Shown in pieces: positions 1 through 7,611 of a DNA stretch of 64,000 nucleotides; within the stretch, counting starts at the first letter, position 1; each line of letters starts with the position of its first letter. This DNA is from Gemmatimonadota bacterium (GTDB lineage Bacteria; Gemmatimonadota; Gemmatimonadetes; Longimicrobiales; Gaopeijiaceae): NCBI GenBank assembly GCA_003248075.1, contig QJYK01000280.1, positions 1-64,000 of the forward strand. The letters run 5' to 3'. Below the pieces are notes generated by a model. That model was not told where the DNA came from and did not search any database. It saw only the letters and a program-made list of their open reading frames with translations. Both the position numbers and the translations under genes were made by a program.

Positions 1-2
1 CT

Positions 3-170
3 TCCGACGCCGACCCCGGCGAGTTGTGGGGCAGGGTCCGGGACATCGCCGACACGATCGGCAGGGAGATGGGAGAGGAAGCCGTGGACGTCCTCGAGCG
101 CTCGGGTCAGCGTGCCTGGATCAACGAGATCGGGATGGTGTCGGTCGCGCTGGATGCCGATCCGGCGTAA
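3..170 (+). CDS. C-terminal end of an unknown protein (5' truncated)
   Basis: The window opens inside a plus-strand reading frame that reads SDADPGELWGRVRDIADTIG and runs about 55 residues to a TAA stop. It has no start here, so it is absent from the ORF track. The fragment looks helical and acidic, with no recognisable motif. A strong bidirectional hairpin follows within 70 bases and a convergent gene lies beyond it, which fits a true gene end. The family is unknown, and the upstream sequence would be needed to name it. Confidence 0.55.
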   Translation, partial: SDADPGELWGRVRDIADTIGREMGEEAVDVLERSGQRAWINEIGMVSVALDADPA

Positions 171-236
171 CAGACTTCGGAGTCTTCGCTCCTTTCCCAG
201 CGCCCGACGAAGCGCGTCCCGACAGCCTCTCGAGCC

Positions 237-268
237 GGACGGCCGCCCCGGGGTGGGGGCGGCCGTCC
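237..268. terminator. Bidirectional hairpin terminator between convergent genes
   Basis: Perfect 13-base arms GGACGGCCGCCCC and GGGGCGGCCGTCC are separated by a 6-base loop. The hairpin lies between the stop of the partial plus-strand gene (170) and the stop of the minus-strand DinB gene (283). There is no clear T tract, so termination is inferred from the strong GC stem and its convergent position. Confidence 0.7.
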
Positions 269-282
269 CGCCCAGCTCGTGC

Positions 283-846
283 TCAGCCGCCCGACGACTG
301 CGACCAGGGGGGCACCACGCCCAGCGAGCGGGCGTAGGCGATCATCTGACCCAGGTGCTCGTGCTGGTCGGCGGTGAAGATCTGGTACAGCCGCGACACG
401 GTCTGCTCCTGACCGAACGCCATGACCTTCCCGGCGGCGAGCTTCGACTCGGCCTCGTCCAGGACCTTCTTCTGGTAGGCGTACGACGCTTGCAGATGCC
501 GGACGACCTCGGCCTTCTCGGTCACCTTCTCCAGGTTCGCGAGGATGTCGCGTCCCTCGCCCATGCCGAGGTCGGCGGGCGGAGCGGCCCCGACGGCCAT
601 CGGCATCCAGTAGTAGTTCTCGCTCGTGACGTGCATGAGCGCCTCGGACACCGAGCGGACGCCTTCCGACGGGCGCCAGCCGTATTGGTCCTGTGGGATG
701 GCCTCGGCCAGCTGGACGAGCTTGGACTCGACCTCCGTCATGTCGGCCAGGTACTCGGCCTTGAGCGTGGCGGGAGTGATCGACTGGGCGCGCGCCCCGC
801 CGGCGGCGAGCGCGAGCAGCGCGAGGGTGGAACCGATTCTGGACAT
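283..846 (-). CDS. Secreted DinB-family protein
   Basis: 187-residue protein with an N-terminal signal peptide (hydrophobic TLALLALAAGG, likely cleavage after ARA). The mature part has the DinB four-helix layout, with a histidine after the second helix (EALMHVTSENYY) and a later EHLGQMIAYARSLG helix carrying the usual second metal-site histidine. DinB/YfiT-type proteins are often metal-dependent thiol or other transferases, but exported members like this one have no assigned reaction. The gene stands alone, facing a terminator at its 3' end. The fold assignment is fairly secure; the function is unknown. Confidence 0.8.
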   Translation of the reverse strand: MSRIGSTLALLALAAGGARAQSITPATLKAEYLADMTEVESKLVQLAEAIPQDQYGWRPSEGVRSVSEALMHVTSENYYWMPMAVGAAPPADLGMGEGRDILANLEKVTEKAEVVRHLQASYAYQKKVLDEAESKLAAGKVMAFGQEQTVSRLYQIFTADQHEHLGQMIAYARSLGVVPPWSQSSGG

Positions 847-1000
847 GAGCCCACCTCTGGAACGGATGTAGGACCGACGTGCATCATCCGATGCGCCGGC
901 CGATTCCTTTCAGTCGGGGGACCCCTGCACCGGCTAGAAGGACTCGAAGTCGTCCTCGCCCAGCCTGTCTCATGGGGCAGCTCCGGCAAGGACCGAAGCC

Positions 1001-2722
1001 CTACGGAATGGGCGCTCGCGCCGCGCAGCTCACCAGCTTGCCCTGGTCCTTGCCCGTGATGATGCCGGCCTTGAACAGCTCCTTGGCGAGGGCGGTGACA
1101 CGGCTGACGAATTGGCCGTGATTACGTGCCTCGGCGCCCAGCTCGGCCACTCGGTCACTGATCCGTTGGCCACCACCGACGTCCACATTCGGGACCTGGC
1201 AATAAAGGCCGCCTATGTCCACCTCATCTCTGACGGTGACGGTGTGGCTTCGCGTCAGGGTGAGCCCTTCCACGGTGTACGCCAGCGTCACGAGGACCGT
1301 CTGGTCCCCGAGAATGGCCAGCGGTGTCAGCGTGCCCGACGGCGAGATCGTGGCGATGGTTTCGTCGTCCACGCTCCACGCTACCGCGCCCGGATCGCAA
1401 GGCTGCGTGACAGCCGCTCCGTCCTCCCAGACCTCGGCGGAGCATTCCAGTGTGGCTCCCTCTCCCTCCCAAGCGAGATCCGGAGCCGCGAGTCCCAGCG
1501 CCATGAGCCGACTGACCTGGACCGTCGTGTACTCCGACCAAGGGGAGGGAGCGGCAAAGTCGTCTCTCACGCGGGCTCGGATATTGTACGGTCCCGTCTG
1601 TTGCCAAGTGAGGGAGAACGTGTCCCCACCCCAGGCGGTTTCGTCGGGGCCGGGATAGTAGCCCACGCTCCCGTTCGGGCTCTGCACCCAGAGCTGGTAC
1701 TGGACCGGATTCCCCTCGAAGTCTTCACCATGTGCTACGACATCGCTGGTGAGGTTGACCGAGATGAATGCGGGCGCTGACGGCTTCTCCAGGACTTGCG
1801 CCGGGAAGTTCCAGTTCAGACCAACCCACCTCGTCATGCCGCCCAGGGAATACGACTGGGTCTCGACGCTGAAGACGTCAGCCAGAACGCAAAAATCCCA
1901 ATCCACCTTGTCCTTGCTGAACTCCGCGTCCGTCGTGATCTGGAGCTGCGCCCCGTTCCAACCTGTCTGGAAGACGGCCAAGGCCTCGGAGTACCATGAG
2001 CTCCTACCCACCGCACTGGGCGCCGAGAACGACCAGACGCAGAAGGGGCACGCTCCGGTGGTATAACTGGGCCCACGGAAGAGCTCACTCCAACTCGCAT
2101 AGTCGTCGAGCATGCTCGAGTGGTCCTCGGTCGTCACGTCGGCATTGTAGTAGGTCGTGGAGAAATTCGCGTTGACGCCCACTGCTCCGGTGTTGAGATC
2201 CGCTCCGATACCCACGCTGACGTACTGCCCTCCCTGAGTCCCCGTCGGAGCGTATTCCAGGAGGTCGGCTCCACCCGACCGTTTGATGTCGAGTTCGCGC
2301 GAGCTGGCATACCACCCGACGTAACCATCATCGCAATAGCCAGTCGTCTCCTTGTAGTCCGCGTCGCGGGCGTTGGCCTGATGATGGGTCTTCACGTACG
2401 CGAGGTAGAAATCGCGGTCTGGATACCCGTCGCGAATCTTGTAGAACTTGGCCGTGACGGTGATTACGTTGGCCTGCTGATTGGGACTGATGTCACCTTC
2501 CCAACCCGCCTTGCCCTGAAGGAAGTAGGTCCACTCTCGGTCCAGTGCGGGCAGGGACACCCAGTCGTTGGCGGCGAGCTGGCCGGTGGCGTTGATCCCC
2601 GTCACCTCTCTGACTGCCGGAGTGCGGGCGGGTTCGTCGAAATCCGGTCGGGTAACATCGGTAGCGTCGGCGCAGCCTATGAGCGCCAGCCCCCCCAGGC
2701 CGAGAGAAGCGATATTCCTCAT
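1001..2722 (-). CDS. Large secreted lipoprotein with Ig-like domains, function unknown
   Basis: 573 residues. The start is supported by AGGAGG five bases upstream of ATG. The N-terminus ends in a lipobox-like LIGC (Cys about residue 17), so membrane lipidation is likely. Residues about 50-320 are Tyr/Trp-rich and unrecognised. Residues about 325-435 resemble an FN3/PKD-like beta domain. Residues about 440-530 look like a bacterial Ig (BIG2-type) domain (SVDDETIATISPSGTLT). The C-terminal NHGQFVS...KAGIITGKDQGKLVSCAAR segment resembles a short helical tail I recall from other secreted proteins. It is monocistronic, and nothing nearby indicates a substrate. A cell-surface or adhesive role is only a guess. 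Confidence 0.75.
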   Translation of the reverse strand: MRNIASLGLGGLALIGCADATDVTRPDFDEPARTPAVREVTGINATGQLAANDWVSLPALDREWTYFLQGKAGWEGDISPNQQANVITVTAKFYKIRDGYPDRDFYLAYVKTHHQANARDADYKETTGYCDDGYVGWYASSRELDIKRSGGADLLEYAPTGTQGGQYVSVGIGADLNTGAVGVNANFSTTYYNADVTTEDHSSMLDDYASWSELFRGPSYTTGACPFCVWSFSAPSAVGRSSWYSEALAVFQTGWNGAQLQITTDAEFSKDKVDWDFCVLADVFSVETQSYSLGGMTRWVGLNWNFPAQVLEKPSAPAFISVNLTSDVVAHGEDFEGNPVQYQLWVQSPNGSVGYYPGPDETAWGGDTFSLTWQQTGPYNIRARVRDDFAAPSPWSEYTTVQVSRLMALGLAAPDLAWEGEGATLECSAEVWEDGAAVTQPCDPGAVAWSVDDETIATISPSGTLTPLAILGDQTVLVTLAYTVEGLTLTRSHTVTVRDEVDIGGLYCQVPNVDVGGGQRISDRVAELGAEARNHGQFVSRVTALAKELFKAGIITGKDQGKLVSCAARAPIP

Positions 2723-3173
2723 TACTGCCTCCTAGAAGCTTGGCCTCCGAGTGGGCTGAGTCACCTCAGGGCACTGGTCGTCGCACGGGGCAGTCTGGAA
2801 TCGGAATCGCTCGCGTTCGCCGGACGAGACGAGACAGGCTCCCGGTATAGCGGCCGCTCAGGACTCACGAAAGCGGCACCCGGGCAAAGTCCATGCCTCC
2901 AGAGAGCTGGACCGGCACCCGAGCGCCCTGCCTTTCACGGGGCGGACGGTCGGTTTCGGGACGGCGCGCATCCCCCGGGAATCCAGGGTCGAGACGCCGC
3001 AAGTCGTCTCAATAGGAGACGGTTTGTACCTGCTGAGCAGTGAGGCCGCGCCGCTGGCTCGCCCCGCCATGGGCCTCGACCAGCAGCTTTGGGGTGCCCT
3101 TTGGGCCACATCCCGCGTGCAGCGACTCCCCGAACCCTCCTCGCGAAGGGACGGAGCTCCAGAGCGACGTCTT
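2723..3173. other. Intergenic stretch without a recognisable gene
   Basis: About 450 bases between the divergent lipoprotein and PadR genes. The ORFs listed here have Arg/Pro/Ser-rich translations typical of non-coding frames in GC-rich DNA. The right edge becomes AT-rich where the PadR promoter begins. It presumably holds both divergent promoters; I see nothing else. Confidence 0.5.
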
Positions 3174-3211
3174 TACATTTGTATTCGCATGTAGTTAATC
3201 TCTGATATACT
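3174..3211 (+). promoter_or_regulatory. Putative PadR operator and extended -10 promoter, module 1
   Basis: TACAT and ATGTA (3174-3178, 3189-3193) form an inverted repeat with a 10-base spacer, matching the ATGT/ACAT half-site style of PadR operators. Just downstream, TGATATACT (3203-3211) is a good extended -10 element. The -35 is weak, as expected with an extended -10. The site is about 65 bases before the PadR start codon, which suggests autoregulation. It shares the core ATTCGCAT with the module 3 promoter. Confidence 0.55.
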
Positions 3212-3274
3212 TGGCTCCGTGGGCTGGATCGTCACCTGCCGGGGGACGCCCGCTGAGCGCCAGTGAGGAGGAGC

Positions 3275-3610
3275 ATGTCCGACGCGTTCCTGGCCGAGTT
3301 CGAGCTCTACGTGATGTTGGCGGTGGCTCGTCTGGACGACGACGCATACGGCGTCACGATTCGACGGGAGATCGAGGAGCGCACCGGGAGGCCCGTGTCG
3401 GTCGGCGCCTTATACGCCACCCTGGCCCGACTCGGTCGGAAGAAGCTCATGACGTTCGAGGCGTCCGCGCCACGTCCGGTACCGGGTGGTCGGCACCGCA
3501 AGTATTGCCGGCTCACCCCCGAAGGGCGACGGGCCCTGGCGCACTCTGCCGGGATGCTGGCGCGCATGATGGACGGCATCGAGCTCGCACCGGGAGAGGG
3601 GGAGGCATGA
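3275..3610 (+). CDS. PadR-family transcriptional regulator (module 1)
   Basis: About 111 residues of compact PadR winged-helix. It has the typical ELYVMLAVARLDDDAYGVTI opening helix, the SVGALYATLARLGRKKL recognition helix and wing, and the YCRLTPEGRRAL end of the domain. The ORF track starts at a GTG 12 bases upstream, but the ATG at 3275 is better placed after GAGGAGGAG. The stop overlaps the permease start (ATGA), so the two are co-translated. PadR proteins repress their own operon until a ligand binds; here the target is probably the adjoining ADOP permease. Confidence 0.9.
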   Translation: MSDAFLAEFELYVMLAVARLDDDAYGVTIRREIEERTGRPVSVGALYATLARLGRKKLMTFEASAPRPVPGGRHRKYCRLTPEGRRALAHSAGMLARMMDGIELAPGEGEA

Positions 3611-6369
3611 AGGGCAAGGGTGGGACGGGAAGCGGCGACGCGTCTCGGCCGCCGAGGCTCGCTCGGTGGCTCGTCTCGCACTTATCTCCCGCCGAGGATC
3701 GCGCGTTCGTGATCTCGGACCTGGCCGAGGAGTTCGAGGACAAGGCCAGGGCGCAGGGACGCCGTCGGGCGGCGTGGTGGTACCGCCGGCAGGTGCTCGG
3801 TTCCCTGGTCCCCTGGGTCGCCCAGAGGGTGCGGGAGGCGGTCAGCGAGATCGCCGACTCCCTGGGCGGCGGAGTGCCGGGCTTGTGGGCCGACCTCCGC
3901 TACGCGGTCCGGCGCCTCGTGGCCACCCCGGTCCAGGTCGTGGTCACCGTTCTTTCCCTGGGGATCGGGATCGGGCTCACGACCGGGGTGTTCGCCGTCG
4001 CCAACGCGTTCCTGCTCGAGTCGCCCGGAGGTCTCACCGACACGGACGGGCTGGTCGCCCTCTACACCAGCGATGAACGTGGTTCGCTCTACGATGCCAA
4101 CTCCTATCCCGACCTCCAGGAGGTGTCCCGCCAGGCCGACGTCTTCCAGGGCGTCACTGCCATCCGGCCGGGGGTGGTGCGCTGGACGGACGGCGAGGCG
4201 TCGCGCCGCATCATCGTGGAGATCGTGGACGGAAACTTCTTCGACGTGCTTCGCATCGAGCCCGCGCTGGGCCGGACCTTCGTGCCCGAGGAGACCGTGC
4301 TCGGGAGTGCCGAACCCGTGACGGTCATCTCCTACGAGCTCTGGCGGACGCGCTTCGGCGGCGCTGCGTCGGCTCTCGGCGCGACCCTTCGCCTGGACGG
4401 TAGGGACTTCACGGTGATCGGCGTGGCGCCGGAAGGGCTGCTCGGCCGCTTCCTGCGCCTCAAGGTCGACGCCTGGTTGCCCCTCGGCCTCCCGGGAGGG
4501 ATCTATCACGCGACGCCCACCGAGCTCACCGAGCGCGGGGCCCGGGAGTACCTCGCGTACGGCCGCTTGAGGAAGGGAAGGTCGGTACAGCAGGCCAATG
4601 ACCGGTTGGGCAGCCTGGCCCGGAGACTCCGGGACGAATACAGCGACGCCTGGACCGACGACCACGGGGCGGCCCGCGTCTTCACCGTTCTGAGCGAGAA
4701 GGAGTCACGGGTGCGCCCCGACATGAAGGCGGCGCTGGCGGGCGTGTCCATGTTCCTGTTGGCAGGGGCCACCTTCATTCTGCTCATCGCGTGCATCAAC
4801 GTGGCCGGGCTCTTCCTCGCTCGAGCGTACAAGCGCCGGCGGGAGCTCGCCGTGCGTCTGTCCATGGGAGCCGGTCGGGGGCGCGTGACGCGGCTCCTTC
4901 TGGTGGAAGCCTCCCTCCTCGCCCTGATGGGAGGAGGCCTCGGCCTCGGTCTGGCGAGCGCCTCGGCGCATTATCTCGCAGCCTTGCCGCTTCCCATCGA
5001 CGTTCCGCTGGCGTTCGCGGTCAACGTCAATCTCCGCGTCCTCGTGTTCGCGCTCATGACCGCACTCGGCGCATGCCTCGTGTTCGGGCTGCTCCCCGCC
5101 CTCGGGGCGTCCCGCACCGATCTGGTCACCACGCTGAAAGGCGACGGAAACGGAGCGGGGAGGCGCCGCTTCGGCGTCCGCGGGGCCCTGGTGACGCTCC
5201 AGGTCGCGGGCTCTCTGGTGTTCCTCGTGGCCACGGGCCTGTGCCTTCGTAGCTCCGGCGCCATCGCCGCCTTCGATCCCGGCCTGGATCCCGATGGCAT
5301 CGCGGTGGCGTCCTGGCGCGAGCGTGCCGACGGGATCGATGCGGATGCGATGAGGCAAGAGGTGCTGGGTCTCGCCGACCGGCTGGCGGCAAGCCCTCGG
5401 GTCGCCGACGTCGCGGTGGCAGCGGTGCCCGAGCTTTCCTCCTGGGCGGACTTCGCGACCGCGAGGGTGGACGTCGACGGGTACGAGCCTCCGGCAGACG
5501 AGGAATTGGTCATCCGCTACAACACGGTGACGCCGGGCTATTTCGAGATGCTCGGCGTGCGTCCCCTGCGTGGCCGGACACTCTCACCCACCGACGTCGC
5601 CGGGGCGCTGGAAGTGGCGTTGGTGAACGAGAGCTTCGTGCACGCATACTGGCCGGGCCAGAGCGGCCTGGGCCGGGGCTTCACCGTGCTCGAGACGCGC
5701 TCGTTCGGTAAGCCCGCCGCGTCCGTGACGAAGCGCTACGAGGTCGTCGGCGTCCTGCCCGACATTGGTGCCTCCCCCGAACAGAGGGGGGCTCCGTACT
5801 ACTGGACATCCTTCCTTCAGGACGCCTCTGCGATGGTGGTCTTCCACGTTCGTGGTCGACCCGAGGCGGCAGCGGCGGTGCCGGAGCTCCGGCGCATCGT
5901 CCAGGAGGATCCCACCGATGTACCGCTCGTCGCGGCGCAGACCTACGTCGGCCTTCTGAGCTTCGACACGCTGGGCCGGCGTCTGGCCCTGAAGGCATTC
6001 GCCTGGAGCGGTGCCTTTGCGCTCCTCCTGGTCATCATCGGGATCTACGGCATGATCTCCTTCGCGGTCGGGCAGCGGATGCGTGAGATGGCCATCCGGC
6101 AGGCGGTGGGCGCCGATCGGGGAACCGTTCTGCGCTCGGTGGTCATGGATGGGATGCGGCTCACGGGGATCGGGTCGGCGCTCGGCCTGGTGGTCGCGCT
6201 CCCTCTCGCCGTGCTGGCGAGGAGTGCGATCTACGGTATCAGCCCGATGGATCCCCCGGCGGTCCTCGGCAGCCTGGGCGTGCTCACCGTGGCCGCGCTC
6301 ACCGCCACGCTGCTGCCGGCCCGCCGGGCAGCACGGGTGGATCCCGTGCGACTCCTGCGAGAGGAATAG
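3607..6369 (+). CDS. ADOP-family ABC transporter permease (module 1)
   Basis: The start is moved from the tracked 3211 to the ATG at 3607, which overlaps the PadR stop and gives 920 residues, normal for the family. The N-terminal 90 residues form the soluble ADOP region (LSPAEDRAFVISDLAEEFED). The first membrane helix (about 108-135) is followed by a MacB-type periplasmic domain, an FtsX block near 380-530 (LLIACINVAGLFLARAYKRR), then a second periplasmic domain and FtsX block ending LPARRAARVDPVRLLREE. These duplicated orphan permeases lack a fused or adjacent ATPase. They are thought to be mechanotransmission-type exporters or envelope stress proteins; the substrate is unknown. Confidence 0.9.
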   Translation: MKGKGGTGSGDASRPPRLARWLVSHLSPAEDRAFVISDLAEEFEDKARAQGRRRAAWWYRRQVLGSLVPWVAQRVREAVSEIADSLGGGVPGLWADLRYAVRRLVATPVQVVVTVLSLGIGIGLTTGVFAVANAFLLESPGGLTDTDGLVALYTSDERGSLYDANSYPDLQEVSRQADVFQGVTAIRPGVVRWTDGEASRRIIVEIVDGNFFDVLRIEPALGRTFVPEETVLGSAEPVTVISYELWRTRFGGAASALGATLRLDGRDFTVIGVAPEGLLGRFLRLKVDAWLPLGLPGGIYHATPTELTERGAREYLAYGRLRKGRSVQQANDRLGSLARRLRDEYSDAWTDDHGAARVFTVLSEKESRVRPDMKAALAGVSMFLLAGATFILLIACINVAGLFLARAYKRRRELAVRLSMGAGRGRVTRLLLVEASLLALMGGGLGLGLASASAHYLAALPLPIDVPLAFAVNVNLRVLVFALMTALGACLVFGLLPALGASRTDLVTTLKGDGNGAGRRRFGVRGALVTLQVAGSLVFLVATGLCLRSSGAIAAFDPGLDPDGIAVASWRERADGIDADAMRQEVLGLADRLAASPRVADVAVAAVPELSSWADFATARVDVDGYEPPADEELVIRYNTVTPGYFEMLGVRPLRGRTLSPTDVAGALEVALVNESFVHAYWPGQSGLGRGFTVLETRSFGKPAASVTKRYEVVGVLPDIGASPEQRGAPYYWTSFLQDASAMVVFHVRGRPEAAAAVPELRRIVQEDPTDVPLVAAQTYVGLLSFDTLGRRLALKAFAWSGAFALLLVIIGIYGMISFAVGQRMREMAIRQAVGADRGTVLRSVVMDGMRLTGIGSALGLVVALPLAVLARSAIYGISPMDPPAVLGSLGVLTVAALTATLLPARRAARVDPVRLLREE

Positions 6370-6434
6370 GGGACGCGGAAGGGTGGCTGGGTGTGACGCG
6401 CCTCGGTGTCGCCGGTCGGCGTGCCCGCTACCTG

Positions 6435-7607
6435 TCAGGACTCCGGACGGACCCGCACGCCATCCCGGATCTCGTCCGACGGGTACAGGACGACCCGTGC
6501 TCCCGCCTCGACCCCCGAGAGGACCTCGGCCGCTTCCCTTCCACGGTGTCCCACGTCGATCGGCCGCAATCGTGCCCGGCCGTCTTCGACGGCGAAGACG
6601 GCCCACCCTTCCCCGTCACGGAACAGCGCGCCCAACGGCACGGCGAGCACGTCGTCGGACGCCCAGACGACGAGCGCCGCCTCCACCCGGAACCGGTCTC
6701 CGAGCAGCGGGGCCCCCTCCGGGAAGCGCACGACGACGTTGACCCGCTGCTCCTCGACGCCGAGCGGGGACACCTTGGTGAACGCGGCCGGCTCGATGGC
6801 GTCGATCGCGCCGCGCAGTGTGTCCGCGTCACGCGCCGCGGTCACGAGCACCGGAGTCCCCAGGGCGAGAAGCCCCACGTCCTCGCTGAGCACATCCACC
6901 ACCACCTCCAGGTCGTCCGTGTCCCCCAGCTCCAGGATCGGAGCGCCCGCCCCGACGGCGCGCTCGCACTCCTCATAGAGGCGCAGGACCCGACCCGACG
7001 CGGGTGCGCGAAGCTGGAGCGGCTCAAGGCTCGAGCCGCCCATCGTCTCCAGCACCGCCGCCCGCGCGGCGCGCACGTCGTGCGCGGCCGCCTCCGCGAG
7101 GCTTTGGGCTCGCTCGAGGCCCAGCTCGGCCTGCCGTGCGGCCGCGCGCGCCTGGTCCACGCGCTCGGCCGGGAGGAACCCCTCGACGGCGACGCGCTCC
7201 AGGCGCTCCAGATAGCGCCGGACGTCGTCGCGTGACACCTCCGCCTGGGCGACGGCGGCGTCGGCCGCCGCGCGCGCGGCCTCGGCCGCGTCCAGCCGAC
7301 TCGAAGCCTCGATCCTTCCCCGCGTGTCGAGCGCAAGGGGATAGACGCGTGCGATCACCTCACCACGCTCCACCAGATCCCCCGGCTCGCACTCGAGCCG
7401 CTGGAGCTGCCCGGCCACGGGCGAGGAGACCAGATACCGCTCCCTCACCCGGGTCAGCCCGTCCTCCTCGATCGTGACCGTCACCGGCTGCCGTGTCACG
7501 ACCCCGACCTCCACGGTCGCCGGATTGGGCCTGAGCGCGACCCACAGCAGCCCGCCGCCGAGCAGCGCGACCCCACCCCCGATCCATCGGCGCCTCTTCG
7601 TCCTCAT
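6435..7607 (-). CDS. HlyD/RND-type periplasmic adaptor subunit of an ABC exporter
   Basis: 390 residues. An N-terminal membrane anchor (WIGGGVALLGGGLLWVAL) is followed by a barrel-sandwich half (VSSPVAGQLQRLECEPGDLV), a coiled-coil hairpin rich in Ala/Arg/Glu (about residues 85-190), the second lipoyl half (LRAPASGRVLRLYEECERAV) and a C-terminal beta-barrel. This is the membrane-fusion layout used with MacB-like pumps. It is the third gene of a minus-strand operon, starting four bases after the permease stop. It should link the inner-membrane permease to an outer-membrane channel, but no TolC homologue is visible in this window. Confidence 0.9.
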   Translation of the reverse strand: MRTKRRRWIGGGVALLGGGLLWVALRPNPATVEVGVVTRQPVTVTIEEDGLTRVRERYLVSSPVAGQLQRLECEPGDLVERGEVIARVYPLALDTRGRIEASSRLDAAEAARAAADAAVAQAEVSRDDVRRYLERLERVAVEGFLPAERVDQARAAARQAELGLERAQSLAEAAAHDVRAARAAVLETMGGSSLEPLQLRAPASGRVLRLYEECERAVGAGAPILELGDTDDLEVVVDVLSEDVGLLALGTPVLVTAARDADTLRGAIDAIEPAAFTKVSPLGVEEQRVNVVVRFPEGAPLLGDRFRVEAALVVWASDDVLAVPLGALFRDGEGWAVFAVEDGRARLRPIDVGHRGREAAEVLSGVEAGARVVLYPSDEIRDGVRVRPES

Positions 7608-7611
7608 GGTC

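Noticed and set aside
3211-3606. N-terminal extension of the module 1 permease
   Set aside because: The extra 132 residues overlap the PadR gene in another frame; the ATG at 3607 gives the normal family length.
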